Below, in pieces: positions 1 to 7,780 of a stretch of 32,577 bases of DNA (position 1 is the stretch's first letter; each line of letters opens with the position of its first letter). The translations under genes and the position numbers were made by a program. The notes beneath the pieces are model-generated. The model ran no database searches, was not told the origin of the DNA, and was given only the letters and a program-made list of their open reading frames with translations. The DNA is from HGM04593 sp045578665 (GTDB lineage Bacteria > Bacteroidota > Bacteroidia > Bacteroidales > Bacteroidaceae): positions 1 to 32,577 of the forward strand of contig JAZNKR010000182.1 of the NCBI GenBank assembly GCA_045578665.1, in the 5' to 3' direction.

Positions 1-210
1 TTGAAGACGGAGGAGTTTGAAAACCCGCGGAACAAGTTTGTTTTGCAATCCTATATCCACTGTCTACTGCAAATATATATCAAATAGTGTTTGGCGGAGC
101 CACCCCCCTTTTTTTTGATTTAACATTTATTAATACATAGATTGCAGTAACACCTCGAAACAACAAGTTCTCGATGACACTGCAAAAATAACATACCGCA
201 AGCAAAAAAA
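1..210. other. Intergenic sequence upstream of the sulfatase
   Basis: I see no gene here. The stretch is A/T rich and carries stops in all frames. A G/C-rich patch followed by an uninterrupted T run (about 100-117) could be the end of a transcription unit lying upstream of the window. The first 13 bases recur in inverted orientation at 2314-2326, so this edge and the spacer after the sulfatase share a repeated intergenic sequence. Confidence 0.5.
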
Positions 211-254
211 ATAGGGGAAATTCCCTATTTTTTAGGGGAAATTCCCTATTCTTG
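211..254 (+). promoter_or_regulatory. Sulfatase promoter with tandem operator-like repeats
   Basis: A 15-base unit, AGGGGAAATTCCCTA, occurs at 213-227 and again at 234-248, exactly 21 bp apart (two helical turns). Each unit has dyad symmetry (TAGGG/CCCTA arms, GGGAA-A-TTCCC core). The second copy runs into TATTCTTG (247-254), one mismatch from the Bacteroidetes -7 consensus TAnnTTTG. The layout suggests a dimeric regulator binding on one face of the DNA over the core promoter. The repeat is seen directly; the operator role is inference. Confidence 0.55.
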
Positions 255-334
255 ACCTTTCATGTGCGAAAATGCTTGCAAATATCAATAAATTTGACGA
301 ATATTGCCTGAGAACCTCCAATATGCAAGAAGTT

Positions 335-1876
335 ATGAGAAACAACAATATAGGAATAGTGCTTCCTATGCTTGCTGCATCGTTGTTTGCACAAGCCCAG
401 GAGAAGATAGAACGTCCCAATGTACTGCTTATATATGCCGACGACCTGGGATATGGCGACCTCTCGTGCTACGGTGCCGAAAGGGTATCAACACCCAATG
501 TGGACGCGCTTGCCGCAAATGGACTGCGCTTCACCAATGCCCACTCGGTAGCCTCCACAAGCACACCGTCGCGCTATGCTCTGCTCACGGGAGAATATCC
601 GTGGCGCAAGCGCGGGACTGATGTAGCGGCAGGCGACGCAGCTATGATAATCTCCCCCGAACAGTACACCGTCGCCGATATGTTCAAGGAGGCGGGATAT
701 GCTACAGCGGCATTCGGCAAATGGCATCTCGGGCTCGGAACGGAGAGCGGCAAACAGAACTGGAACAAACCGCTGCCGGTAGGACTCGCCGACATAGGCT
801 TCGACCACTCCTACATAATGGCAGCCACAGGCGATCGTGTACCCTGCGTGTTCATAGAGAACGGCAAAGTAGCCAACTACGATGCCTCGGCGCCGATATA
901 TGTGAGCTACAGCAAAAATTTCGAAGGCGAACCGACCGGCAAGGAGAACCCCGAACTGCTCTACAACCTGAAGCACTCGCACGGGCACAATATGTCCATC
1001 GTCAACGGGATAGGGCGCATAGGCTACATGAAGGGCGGTGGTAAGGCATTATGGAAGGACGAGAATATAGCCGACTCGATAACGGCCCACGCAATAGAAT
1101 TTCTGAAAGAGAAGAGCGACACACCCTTCTTCGTCTACTTCGCCACAAACGATGTGCATGTGCCCCGCTTCCCCCACCCGCGTTTCCGCGGCAAGACGGG
1201 CATGGGGCACCGCGGCGACGCTATAGCGCAATTCGACTGGTGTGTGGGAGAGATTGTAAAGACACTGAAGGAACTGGATGTATTCGACAACACGCTTATA
1301 ATCCTTACCTCGGACAACGGCCCGGTTATTGATGACGGATACGACGACCGCGCCGAAGAGTTGCTCGGCGGACACGACCCTATGAGTGGGCTGCGAGGCG
1401 GCAAATACAGCTGTTTCGAAGCCGGCACGCGGGTGCCATTCATAGTACATTGGCCGGCAAGGATAAAGAAGGCAAAAGAGAGGAAAGCGCTCGTCTCGCA
1501 GATAGATTTCCTCGATGTAATGGCATCTGTCATCGGCAGGGGAAACGAAGAAAACCTTTCGCCCGATGGGCTAAAGAGCCAAGCACAAGCATGGATGGGC
1601 AGCGACAACAAAGGGCGGGAAATACTCTTCCAGATGGCAGCAAACCGCAACATTTCGGTACGAAGCGGAAAATGGAAATACATTCCCCCATGCAAAGGAG
1701 CGCCAATGATAACATGGGGACCGAAAATTGAGACAGGATACTCTGCCGAGCCGCAGCTCTACCGCGACAAGGAAGAAAGGGTGAACAGGGCTGCCAAAAA
1801 TCCCGAAAAGGTGGAGCGTTTGCAGAAAGCAGTTGAGTACATACGCACCACTCCCACGAACAGGGAGGTGGAATGA
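335..1876 (+). CDS. Secreted Ser-type sulfatase (S1 family)
   Basis: Predicted exported sulfatase that removes sulfate esters from glycans. From the chosen start it is 513 residues. A signal peptide (MRNNNIGIVLPML..FAQA) is followed by the metal-binding ADDLGYGD (Asp36-Asp37), the signature S-T-P-S-R (Ser76-Arg80), GKWHLG (Lys129-His131) and a TSDNGP motif. Ser rather than Cys at the signature means the formylglycine nucleophile would need an anaerobic sulfatase-maturating enzyme encoded elsewhere. The frame extends to ATG codons at 272 and 323; 335 is preferred because it puts the signal peptide at the N-terminus and 272 lies only about 11 nt from the likely transcription start. The C-terminus is intact. 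The exact sulfate position attacked cannot be read from the motif. Likely a monocistronic unit, since a 675-bp hairpin-rich spacer follows. Confidence 0.9.
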   Translation: MRNNNIGIVLPMLAASLFAQAQEKIERPNVLLIYADDLGYGDLSCYGAERVSTPNVDALAANGLRFTNAHSVASTSTPSRYALLTGEYPWRKRGTDVAAGDAAMIISPEQYTVADMFKEAGYATAAFGKWHLGLGTESGKQNWNKPLPVGLADIGFDHSYIMAATGDRVPCVFIENGKVANYDASAPIYVSYSKNFEGEPTGKENPELLYNLKHSHGHNMSIVNGIGRIGYMKGGGKALWKDENIADSITAHAIEFLKEKSDTPFFVYFATNDVHVPRFPHPRFRGKTGMGHRGDAIAQFDWCVGEIVKTLKELDVFDNTLIILTSDNGPVIDDGYDDRAEELLGGHDPMSGLRGGKYSCFEAGTRVPFIVHWPARIKKAKERKALVSQIDFLDVMASVIGRGNEENLSPDGLKSQAQAWMGSDNKGREILFQMAANRNISVRSGKWKYIPPCKGAPMITWGPKIETGYSAEPQLYRDKEERVNRAAKNPEKVERLQKAVEYIRTTPTNREVE

Positions 1877-2551
1877 AAGCACAAGCTATATTTCAAATTA
1901 CTTAGTCTTTGCGAGGCTTAGGCGGAGGAGTTTGACGGTTTTGCCGGTGTATTCAGTCAAACTCCCTCCCCTGTTCTAAGCCTCACTTTACGTTCGGCAC
2001 TCCTTTTGGGAGCTAAAGCTCCCGTCGTCGCAAAGCTCGTGCAAACGAGAGCAGAATGTAAACTTGTTTATATTCTGCCGAGTGTAGCCGAGCTTCGCTT
2101 AAGCAAACATTGCTTATTACGCAATGTCCCTCTTATCCAAGCAAATCTTTGGACACATCTTTTAGCTTTTTATGTTTGCTAATTTCTTTAAAATAAGAAA
2201 CTTAAAAAAGCTGTCCCTCTTTAAGGGGGACGAGAACTTTTTTCCGAGAAAAAAGTTCGGAGGGGGTTCTTAACCTATCGTATTGCAATAAACCGTACTA
2301 CGCGAGGAAAACCCCTCCGTCTTCAAAAAACTTCGTTTTTTGAATCCACCTCCCCTTTAAGGGCAGGAACTTTTTAGAATAGTTTTTTATCCATTGAAGG
2401 ATGTTTTTTTTTTGCAAAAAGGTGCAATAAAGCGGAGAAACGGAAAGTTTTTGTCTTAAAAGCCATTCTATTGCAAAATTTTGATTATTTTTGCAATATG
2501 AAATATTACACCCTGAATTTTAACAAAACAACATAATATTTTCAAAAAAAC
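1877..2551 (+). repeat. Long hairpin-rich intergenic spacer
   Basis: No credible gene lies in these 675 bp. The spacer is packed with inverted repeats: 1913-1984 (imperfect long stem, arms around GAGGCTTA and GGAGTTTGAC), 2008-2023 (perfect 7 bp), 2051-2078 (13-bp arms with one wobble), 2107-2127 (perfect 7 bp), 2213-2231, 2234-2258 (perfect 10 bp) and 2322-2344 (perfect 10 bp). One stem probably ends the sulfatase transcript. So many in a row look like a mosaic intergenic repeat element. The promoter of the next operon occupies the last 70 bp. Confidence 0.6.
2486..2493 (+). promoter_or_regulatory. Candidate -7 element of the M60/GH operon
   Basis: TATTTTTG fits the Bacteroidetes -7 consensus TAnnTTTG and lies 58 bp before the peptidase start codon. 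I find no TTTG at the -33 distance and no TTCCC box like that of the esterase promoters, so this operon may be controlled differently. Confidence 0.45.
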
Positions 2552-3913
2552 ATGAAGAACATTTTCCGTCCCCTGACATTTGCCGCACTTGTTGCAGCAT
2601 CTGCATGCGCGTTCGCCAACAACGACGCAAAAGAGATTTTCAGCGACGACTTCAACAACAAGTCGGCTTCAATGAAAAGCTGGACACTCGACAAATGCCC
2701 CAAAGGCGCATCAATCAAATTTGTGAAAGAAGGTCCCGACAAATCGCGTTGCATCAAAATCACAAGCAACGAGCGCGGTGCACTGAAGATAACCAAACAT
2801 ATCACAGGTCTCAACCCCAACACATTCTACCGTGTATCGGCAAAGGTAAAGACACAGGATGTAAAAGGCGATTCTGTAGACGGTCGCTACCTCGAAGGAC
2901 GCGGAGCTGTTCTCTACCTCGATGTACTCGACAAGAACTCGGACCAACCCTGGAACGCTTCGAAATTCCTCTATGGCACCAACGACTGGCAGGAGGTATA
3001 CATGGACTTTGTGAGCGACGAGAAGGGTGAGACATACGTAAGTTGCGGTCTCGGCTTCCCCGGCGGCACATACAACGGTGGAAAGTCTAAGGGTACTGTA
3101 TGGTACGACGATGTGAAAATCACAGAGACACCCAAAGATGCACTCTACATACGCGAGAGCAAGCACATCAAGCTCGCCATCGACCCCAAACACGTAACAG
3201 TAGACGACAAGACTGTCGGCGAGTGGCTCCAGTGCCTCGATAAGGCATACGAAGCATACGAGGAACTTCTCGGTTGCGTACCCTACAACGGACGCAAAAT
3301 CAGCATCCTCACCACTCCCGGTATGGAGGCTGGTTACTGGGCACTCGCAGGAAACCCCATTCTCTGGAACGACAATGTCGATGTTAAAGGTCTGCTCAAC
3401 AAGTTCCAGAAGAACAAAGACTGGGGATTCGGTATCCTCCACGAGATTGGTCACACATTCTCTGCCGGCACAGCAAAGGGCGACGGCTATGGTTCATGGA
3501 ACTGGAACGACGAAATCTTCGCCAACTTCCGTATGTCATATGCACTCGACAAGCACGAGGCTATAATGTCGCAGAACACAACATACATGGGCGACAACAT
3601 AGGTTACTACAAACGTGCCTACAAGAACTGCATCGCCAAAGGCAACCTCGACTCGGGCGACGCCATCCACTACACACTCATGCGTATAGCAGAAATCTAC
3701 GGCTGGGATGTTTACAAGAAAGCCTTCCGCGAGCTCTATGCTACACCCGACAGCAAGCTCGGACGCTTCAACAACAACTACGAGAAATTCCTCTGCCTCA
3801 TGAAGTATGTATCTAAGGCAGCAAGCGAAATAGCAGGCTACACAGTAGACGTTACACGCACTTGCTACACTCCCAAGGAACTCGATATGATTAAAGCAGC
3901 TTTGACAAAATAA
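2552..3913 (+). CDS. Secreted M60-like zinc metallopeptidase with N-terminal carbohydrate-binding-like domain
   Basis: A 453-residue exported protein. The signal peptide ends near CAFA-NND. Residues about 28-195 form a beta-rich region of the CBM4/9-like type (FSDDFNN.., ..WYDDVKITE). The C-terminal part carries a gluzincin active site, HEIGH at 297-301, with Glu321 twenty residues after the second His as the likely third zinc ligand. This fits the M60-like HExxHx(8-24)E pattern and the following helical layout (..YGWDVYKKAFREL..). Family M60-like enzymes cleave mucins and other O-glycoproteins. First gene of an operon; 22 bp precede the next start. Assignment to M60-like rather than another gluzincin family is likely but not certain, since only the motif and layout were checked by eye. 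Confidence 0.72.
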   Translation: MKNIFRPLTFAALVAASACAFANNDAKEIFSDDFNNKSASMKSWTLDKCPKGASIKFVKEGPDKSRCIKITSNERGALKITKHITGLNPNTFYRVSAKVKTQDVKGDSVDGRYLEGRGAVLYLDVLDKNSDQPWNASKFLYGTNDWQEVYMDFVSDEKGETYVSCGLGFPGGTYNGGKSKGTVWYDDVKITETPKDALYIRESKHIKLAIDPKHVTVDDKTVGEWLQCLDKAYEAYEELLGCVPYNGRKISILTTPGMEAGYWALAGNPILWNDNVDVKGLLNKFQKNKDWGFGILHEIGHTFSAGTAKGDGYGSWNWNDEIFANFRMSYALDKHEAIMSQNTTYMGDNIGYYKRAYKNCIAKGNLDSGDAIHYTLMRIAEIYGWDVYKKAFRELYATPDSKLGRFNNNYEKFLCLMKYVSKAASEIAGYTVDVTRTCYTPKELDMIKAALTK

Positions 3914-3935
3914 CAAAACAAAAAATATTCAAGTA

Positions 3936-5978
3936 ATGAGAAAAATTCAGTTGTTAATCGCGTTACTGCTCATGTCGGTAGTAACAGTCAGCGCACAGAA
4001 ACAGTGCTGGACCATCAATCCCGAGACAAATGCCATCGAGATGATTCTCTCAGAGGAGACTCTCCCCTACAGCGATCACATTGAGATGAGCGGCGAAATG
4101 GTATCTTTCGTTACACGCTGGAACGTGGACGCAAAGAAAAACTTCTCACAGGAGCGTTCATTGGTATTCCCCATGCTCCGTACAATCCCCAACAACACAC
4201 ACGCCAGCCTCATGTACCGTGTGCAGACCGACATCGTATCTATGCTCGGCATCAACAACCTTGCTCCCGTACAGCTTGGTTCTAAGAAGGTATCTATCAA
4301 CGGTGCACTCCAGGTAGTAAGCCAGTATGGTATCGGTATCGTGAACACAGGTGCTGCTCGCAAAAGAGCACCCTCTCCCGTAGTTGAGGTAACAACAACC
4401 ATCTTCCCCAGCACCACACTTCCCATGATGTGCGAACTTTATGAGGTGAAGAACATCACAGGCCGCACACTTACTGTTGCAGTTCCCGAATTCGTTCAGA
4501 AGCTGAAGACAGACCCCGCTAAGGGCGTTGATGGCACATACATCATCCAGTCTGAGGTTTACGGTTCAGGTACATACAAAATCGAGCCCGGCAAGAGCAT
4601 CGAGTTCGGCGCAGCATTCCAGGCTTACCGCGAGAAGGGCGAGAAGGCTATCAAGCCCGACGTGAAGGCTGAGTATGCAAAACGTATGGCATACATTGCC
4701 AACAGCATCGACGGTGCACTCGTTCTCGAGACACCCGAGAAGGTTATCGACACAGAGTTCCGTTTCTCTAAGATTCGTGCATCGGAGAGTATCTACCGCA
4801 CAAAGGGTGGTCTCATGCACGGCCCCGGCGGTGAGTCATACTACGCTGCCATCTGGTGCAACGACCAGTCAGAGTACGTAAGCCCCTTCTTCCCCTACAT
4901 GGGCTATCAGATTGGTAACGAGTCAGCACTCAATTGCTACAAACTCTTCGCTCGCTACATGAACGACGAGTACAAACACATCCCCAGCTCAATCATTGCC
5001 GAAGGTATCGACACATGGGGTGGTGCAGGCGACCGTGGCGACGCAGCCATGAATGCTCACGGTGCAACACGTTACCTCCTTGCCCGTGGCAACAAAGAGG
5101 AGGCAAAGGAAATTTGGCCTTTCATCAAATGGTGTCTCGAATACACACGCCGTCAGTTGAACGACGCAGGTGTTCCCCGCTCCGACCACGACGAACTCGA
5201 AGGCCGCTTCCCCTCAGGCGAGGCTAACCTCTGCACAGCTACACTCTACTACGACGGTCTTATAAATGCTGCATACCTTGCTCCCCTTGTAGGCGAGCCC
5301 AAATTGGCTGCTACATACAGAAAGCAGGCTGAGGAGCTGAAGAAAAACATCAACAAATACTTCTCGGCAAACGTAAGCGGCTACGAGACATACCGTTACT
5401 ACGACGGCAACACAGTGCTCCGCTCATGGATTTGTATGCCCCTCGTATTCGGCTTCAAAGAGCGCGCACAGGGCACAATCGACGCTCTCTACTCAGACAA
5501 GCTCTGCACAGTTGACGGTCTTCTCACAGCCGAAGGCGATGTAACATTCTGGGACCGCTCTACACTCTACGCACTCCGCGGTGTGTATGTAGTAGGTGCA
5601 GCAGACAAGGCTACAAAGCAGTTGCTCGACTACTCTAACCGTCGACTCCTCGGCACACACGTTCCCTACCCCATCGAGGCATGGCCCGAGGGTTCACAGC
5701 GCCACCTTTCGGCTGAGAGCGGTCTCTACTGCCGCATCATCACTGAAGGTCTCTTCGGCATCCACCCCACAAGCTTCAACTCGTTCAACCTCACAATCCA
5801 GCTTCCCTCTGCATGGAACGAAATGGCACTCCGCCACGTGAAGCTGTTCGGCGGCGACTTCGACATCGAGGTTACACGCAAGTCAGACACCCGCGCACAG
5901 GTTATCATCAAGAACGGCAAGAAAGAGAAGAAATACACCGTTCGCATCGGTGAGACCATCAAGAACATCAAAATCTAA
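3936..5978 (+). CDS. Secreted six-hairpin ((alpha/alpha)6-barrel) glycosidase-like enzyme
   Basis: 680 residues with a signal peptide ending ..VTVSAQ. Residues about 25-250 are beta-rich, as in the N-terminal sandwich of many (alpha/alpha)6-barrel glycosidases. From about 260 the protein has repeated helical hairpins with Trp/Tyr/Asp-rich loops (..YYAAIWCNDQSEYVSPF.., ..GIDTWGGAGDRGDAAM.., ..RSDHDELEGRFPSGEAN..). A short beta region (about 630-680) closes it. Glu356, Asp417, Asp419 and Glu420 are acids in barrel loops and candidates for catalysis. I cannot name a CAZy family, so the substrate is open. Its place between an M60-like peptidase and GH110 suggests a host glycoprotein sugar. Coding bias is extreme (CTC, TAC, AAC), consistent with high expression. 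Confidence 0.65.
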   Translation: MRKIQLLIALLLMSVVTVSAQKQCWTINPETNAIEMILSEETLPYSDHIEMSGEMVSFVTRWNVDAKKNFSQERSLVFPMLRTIPNNTHASLMYRVQTDIVSMLGINNLAPVQLGSKKVSINGALQVVSQYGIGIVNTGAARKRAPSPVVEVTTTIFPSTTLPMMCELYEVKNITGRTLTVAVPEFVQKLKTDPAKGVDGTYIIQSEVYGSGTYKIEPGKSIEFGAAFQAYREKGEKAIKPDVKAEYAKRMAYIANSIDGALVLETPEKVIDTEFRFSKIRASESIYRTKGGLMHGPGGESYYAAIWCNDQSEYVSPFFPYMGYQIGNESALNCYKLFARYMNDEYKHIPSSIIAEGIDTWGGAGDRGDAAMNAHGATRYLLARGNKEEAKEIWPFIKWCLEYTRRQLNDAGVPRSDHDELEGRFPSGEANLCTATLYYDGLINAAYLAPLVGEPKLAATYRKQAEELKKNINKYFSANVSGYETYRYYDGNTVLRSWICMPLVFGFKERAQGTIDALYSDKLCTVDGLLTAEGDVTFWDRSTLYALRGVYVVGAADKATKQLLDYSNRRLLGTHVPYPIEAWPEGSQRHLSAESGLYCRIITEGLFGIHPTSFNSFNLTIQLPSAWNEMALRHVKLFGGDFDIEVTRKSDTRAQVIIKNGKKEKKYTVRIGETIKNIKI

Positions 5979-5995
5979 TAACCATACACTTTAAA

Positions 5996-6035
5996 AATCT
6001 CCTGCCCTGCCACATGGTTGACAGGGTGGGAGATT
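5996..6035 (+). promoter_or_regulatory. Intercistronic hairpin before GH110
   Basis: Arms 5996-6009 and 6022-6035 pair over 14 bp with two G-U wobbles around a 12-nt loop. No T tract follows, so it is more likely an mRNA-stability or partial-attenuation element that sets the ratio of upstream to downstream genes than a full terminator. The structure is seen; the role is inference. Confidence 0.5.
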
Positions 6036-6060
6036 ATAAATTTATAAACAACACAGCAAT

Positions 6061-7764
6061 ATGAAGAAAATATTCAAATTGTTTGCCCTTGCGGCAATGG
6101 CAGTCGTTGCAGCCTGCTCTTCTGCACCCGAAGGAAAGACTGTATATGTAAAGGACTACATCACAGAGAATATGAAGGATGACGCTTATCCCGGCATCCG
6201 CCTTGCACTCGAAGAGGCACTCAAGGCTCCCAACAGCACATTGGTGTTCCCCGGCGACACACTCTTCATCAAGGATAAATACTGCTTCGAGAAATATCTC
6301 TACATAAGCAACAACAGCGAAGGCAAGAAACGCATCGCCATGAACATTGAGAATGCCGAAGGCCTCACAATCGAGGGTAACGGAACAACACTTCTCTTTA
6401 CAGGTTTCATCTCTCCCTTCAACGTAGAGAACTCAAGCAACATCACCATCAAGGATCTCAACATCGACTTTACACACACCTTCAACTCACAGGGTGAGAT
6501 TATGGCAGTAGGCGACGGTTGGTTGGAACTCAAGTTCCCCGAGGGCTACAAGGTAGACATCCAGAGCGGTCTTCTCCGCATCCGCGACAAGAACAACATC
6601 ACCTACCCCTACGGCAGCCTTCTCGAATTTGACGGTAAGAAGAAAGAGGTAGCATACTACGTTCACGACTACTGGTTGTGGAGCGGCTTGCAGGCTGAGG
6701 CTCTTCCCAACGGCAACTTCAAGATATTCCTGAAAGACCTTACAGGTACAGTAGGCAACATCATGGCCTTCGGTGCAGCACGCCGTTCTAACCCCGGATT
6801 CACATTCGACGAGTGCCAGACAGTGCTTGTGCAGAATGTAAACCTCTACCACTGCGGCGGTATGGGCTTCATCGTACAGCGTGTGAGAGACATCGAACTG
6901 AACAAGGTTAATGTTGTTCCCACACCCGGCAGCAACCGCATCATCAGTGCAACAGCCGATGCTACCCACTTCATCAACTGCGGCGGTTATCTGCGCATGA
7001 TCGACTGTAAGTTCACAAACCAGAAGGACGATGCTACAAACATCCACGGATGGTATGCAATGACACGCGAGATTGTAAACGACAACACCATCCTCGTATG
7101 GTACAACTACGGCAAGGACTTCGTACGTCCCGGTATGAACATGGAGATTGCCAACCACAAGACCATGATGACATACGCTCACCGCATTGTGAAGTCTATC
7201 AGAAAGATCAACAGCGAGCTTGCCGAGATCACTTTCACAGAGAAACTCCCCGAGGAGATTCAGATAAAGGACCCCATCGCTTGCGAGGACCAGTATCCCG
7301 ATGTACTCATCAAGAGCTGCCACTTTGCCAACAACCGTGCACGCGGCTTGCTCATAGGCTCACGCGGCGAGGTTATCATCGAGAACAACTACTTCCACGT
7401 ACCCGGTGCATCTATCCTCTTCGAGGGTGACGGCAGCTACTGGTACGAGCAGTCGGGTGTACGCAACGTGCAGGTGCGCAACAACATGTTCGACAACTGT
7501 CTCTACGGTTGCAAGACATGGGGCGATGCACACATCGCATACAACAGCCGCATCAGCGAGCAGGAGAACAGCCGCTACCACAAGAACATCGTGGTTGAGG
7601 GCAACACCTTCCGCACATTCGACCCCCGTATCCTCTACCTCTGCTGCTTCGACGGCATCACATACCGCAACAACAAGATTGAGGAGAGCACCGACTATGT
7701 ATATGCACGCGAGGAGAAAAACCCCTTCGTCATCAAGCACTGCGACAACGTAGTAATCGAATAA
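6061..7764 (+). CDS. GH110 alpha-1,3-galactosidase, lipoprotein
   Basis: 567 residues. A lipobox (VVAA-Cys19) predicts a lipoprotein anchored to the envelope. The rest is a right-handed parallel beta-helix with many N-x-F/I rungs (..ITIKDLNID.., ..VIIENNYFHV.., ..VVEGNTFRTF..). The segment T-A-D-A-T-H-F-I-N-C followed by N-Q-K-D-D-A-T-N-I-H-G is characteristic of GH110, which hydrolyses terminal alpha-1,3-galactose, including blood-group B structures. As I recall, the structurally studied enzyme uses an Asp acid and, 23 and 24 residues later, a pair of Asp residues. Here Asp300, Asp323 and Asp324 reproduce that spacing exactly. Length is typical of the family. It sits directly before two esterases, which may clear O-acyl groups so the glycosidases can act. 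Whether it prefers branched (fucosylated) or linear substrates cannot be told. Confidence 0.85.
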   Translation: MKKIFKLFALAAMAVVAACSSAPEGKTVYVKDYITENMKDDAYPGIRLALEEALKAPNSTLVFPGDTLFIKDKYCFEKYLYISNNSEGKKRIAMNIENAEGLTIEGNGTTLLFTGFISPFNVENSSNITIKDLNIDFTHTFNSQGEIMAVGDGWLELKFPEGYKVDIQSGLLRIRDKNNITYPYGSLLEFDGKKKEVAYYVHDYWLWSGLQAEALPNGNFKIFLKDLTGTVGNIMAFGAARRSNPGFTFDECQTVLVQNVNLYHCGGMGFIVQRVRDIELNKVNVVPTPGSNRIISATADATHFINCGGYLRMIDCKFTNQKDDATNIHGWYAMTREIVNDNTILVWYNYGKDFVRPGMNMEIANHKTMMTYAHRIVKSIRKINSELAEITFTEKLPEEIQIKDPIACEDQYPDVLIKSCHFANNRARGLLIGSRGEVIIENNYFHVPGASILFEGDGSYWYEQSGVRNVQVRNNMFDNCLYGCKTWGDAHIAYNSRISEQENSRYHKNIVVEGNTFRTFDPRILYLCCFDGITYRNNKIEESTDYVYAREEKNPFVIKHCDNVVIE

Positions 7765-7780
7765 CATACGACAAGAAACA

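Noticed and set aside
272..334. Longer N-terminus of the sulfatase
   Set aside because: It would put about 21 residues before a good signal peptide and start about 11 nt after the likely transcription start; kept as an alternative only.
1..2326. 13-bp inverted repeat at the window start and at 2314-2326 as ends of a mobile element around the sulfatase
   Set aside because: No transposase or target duplication is seen, and the match belongs to a spacer full of repeated intergenic sequence.
6487..7323. Long - strand open frame opposite the GH110 gene, and similar long antisense frames across the glycan locus
   Set aside because: They are by-products of biased codon use in the real genes; they show low-complexity Cys/Val-rich products and no family motifs.
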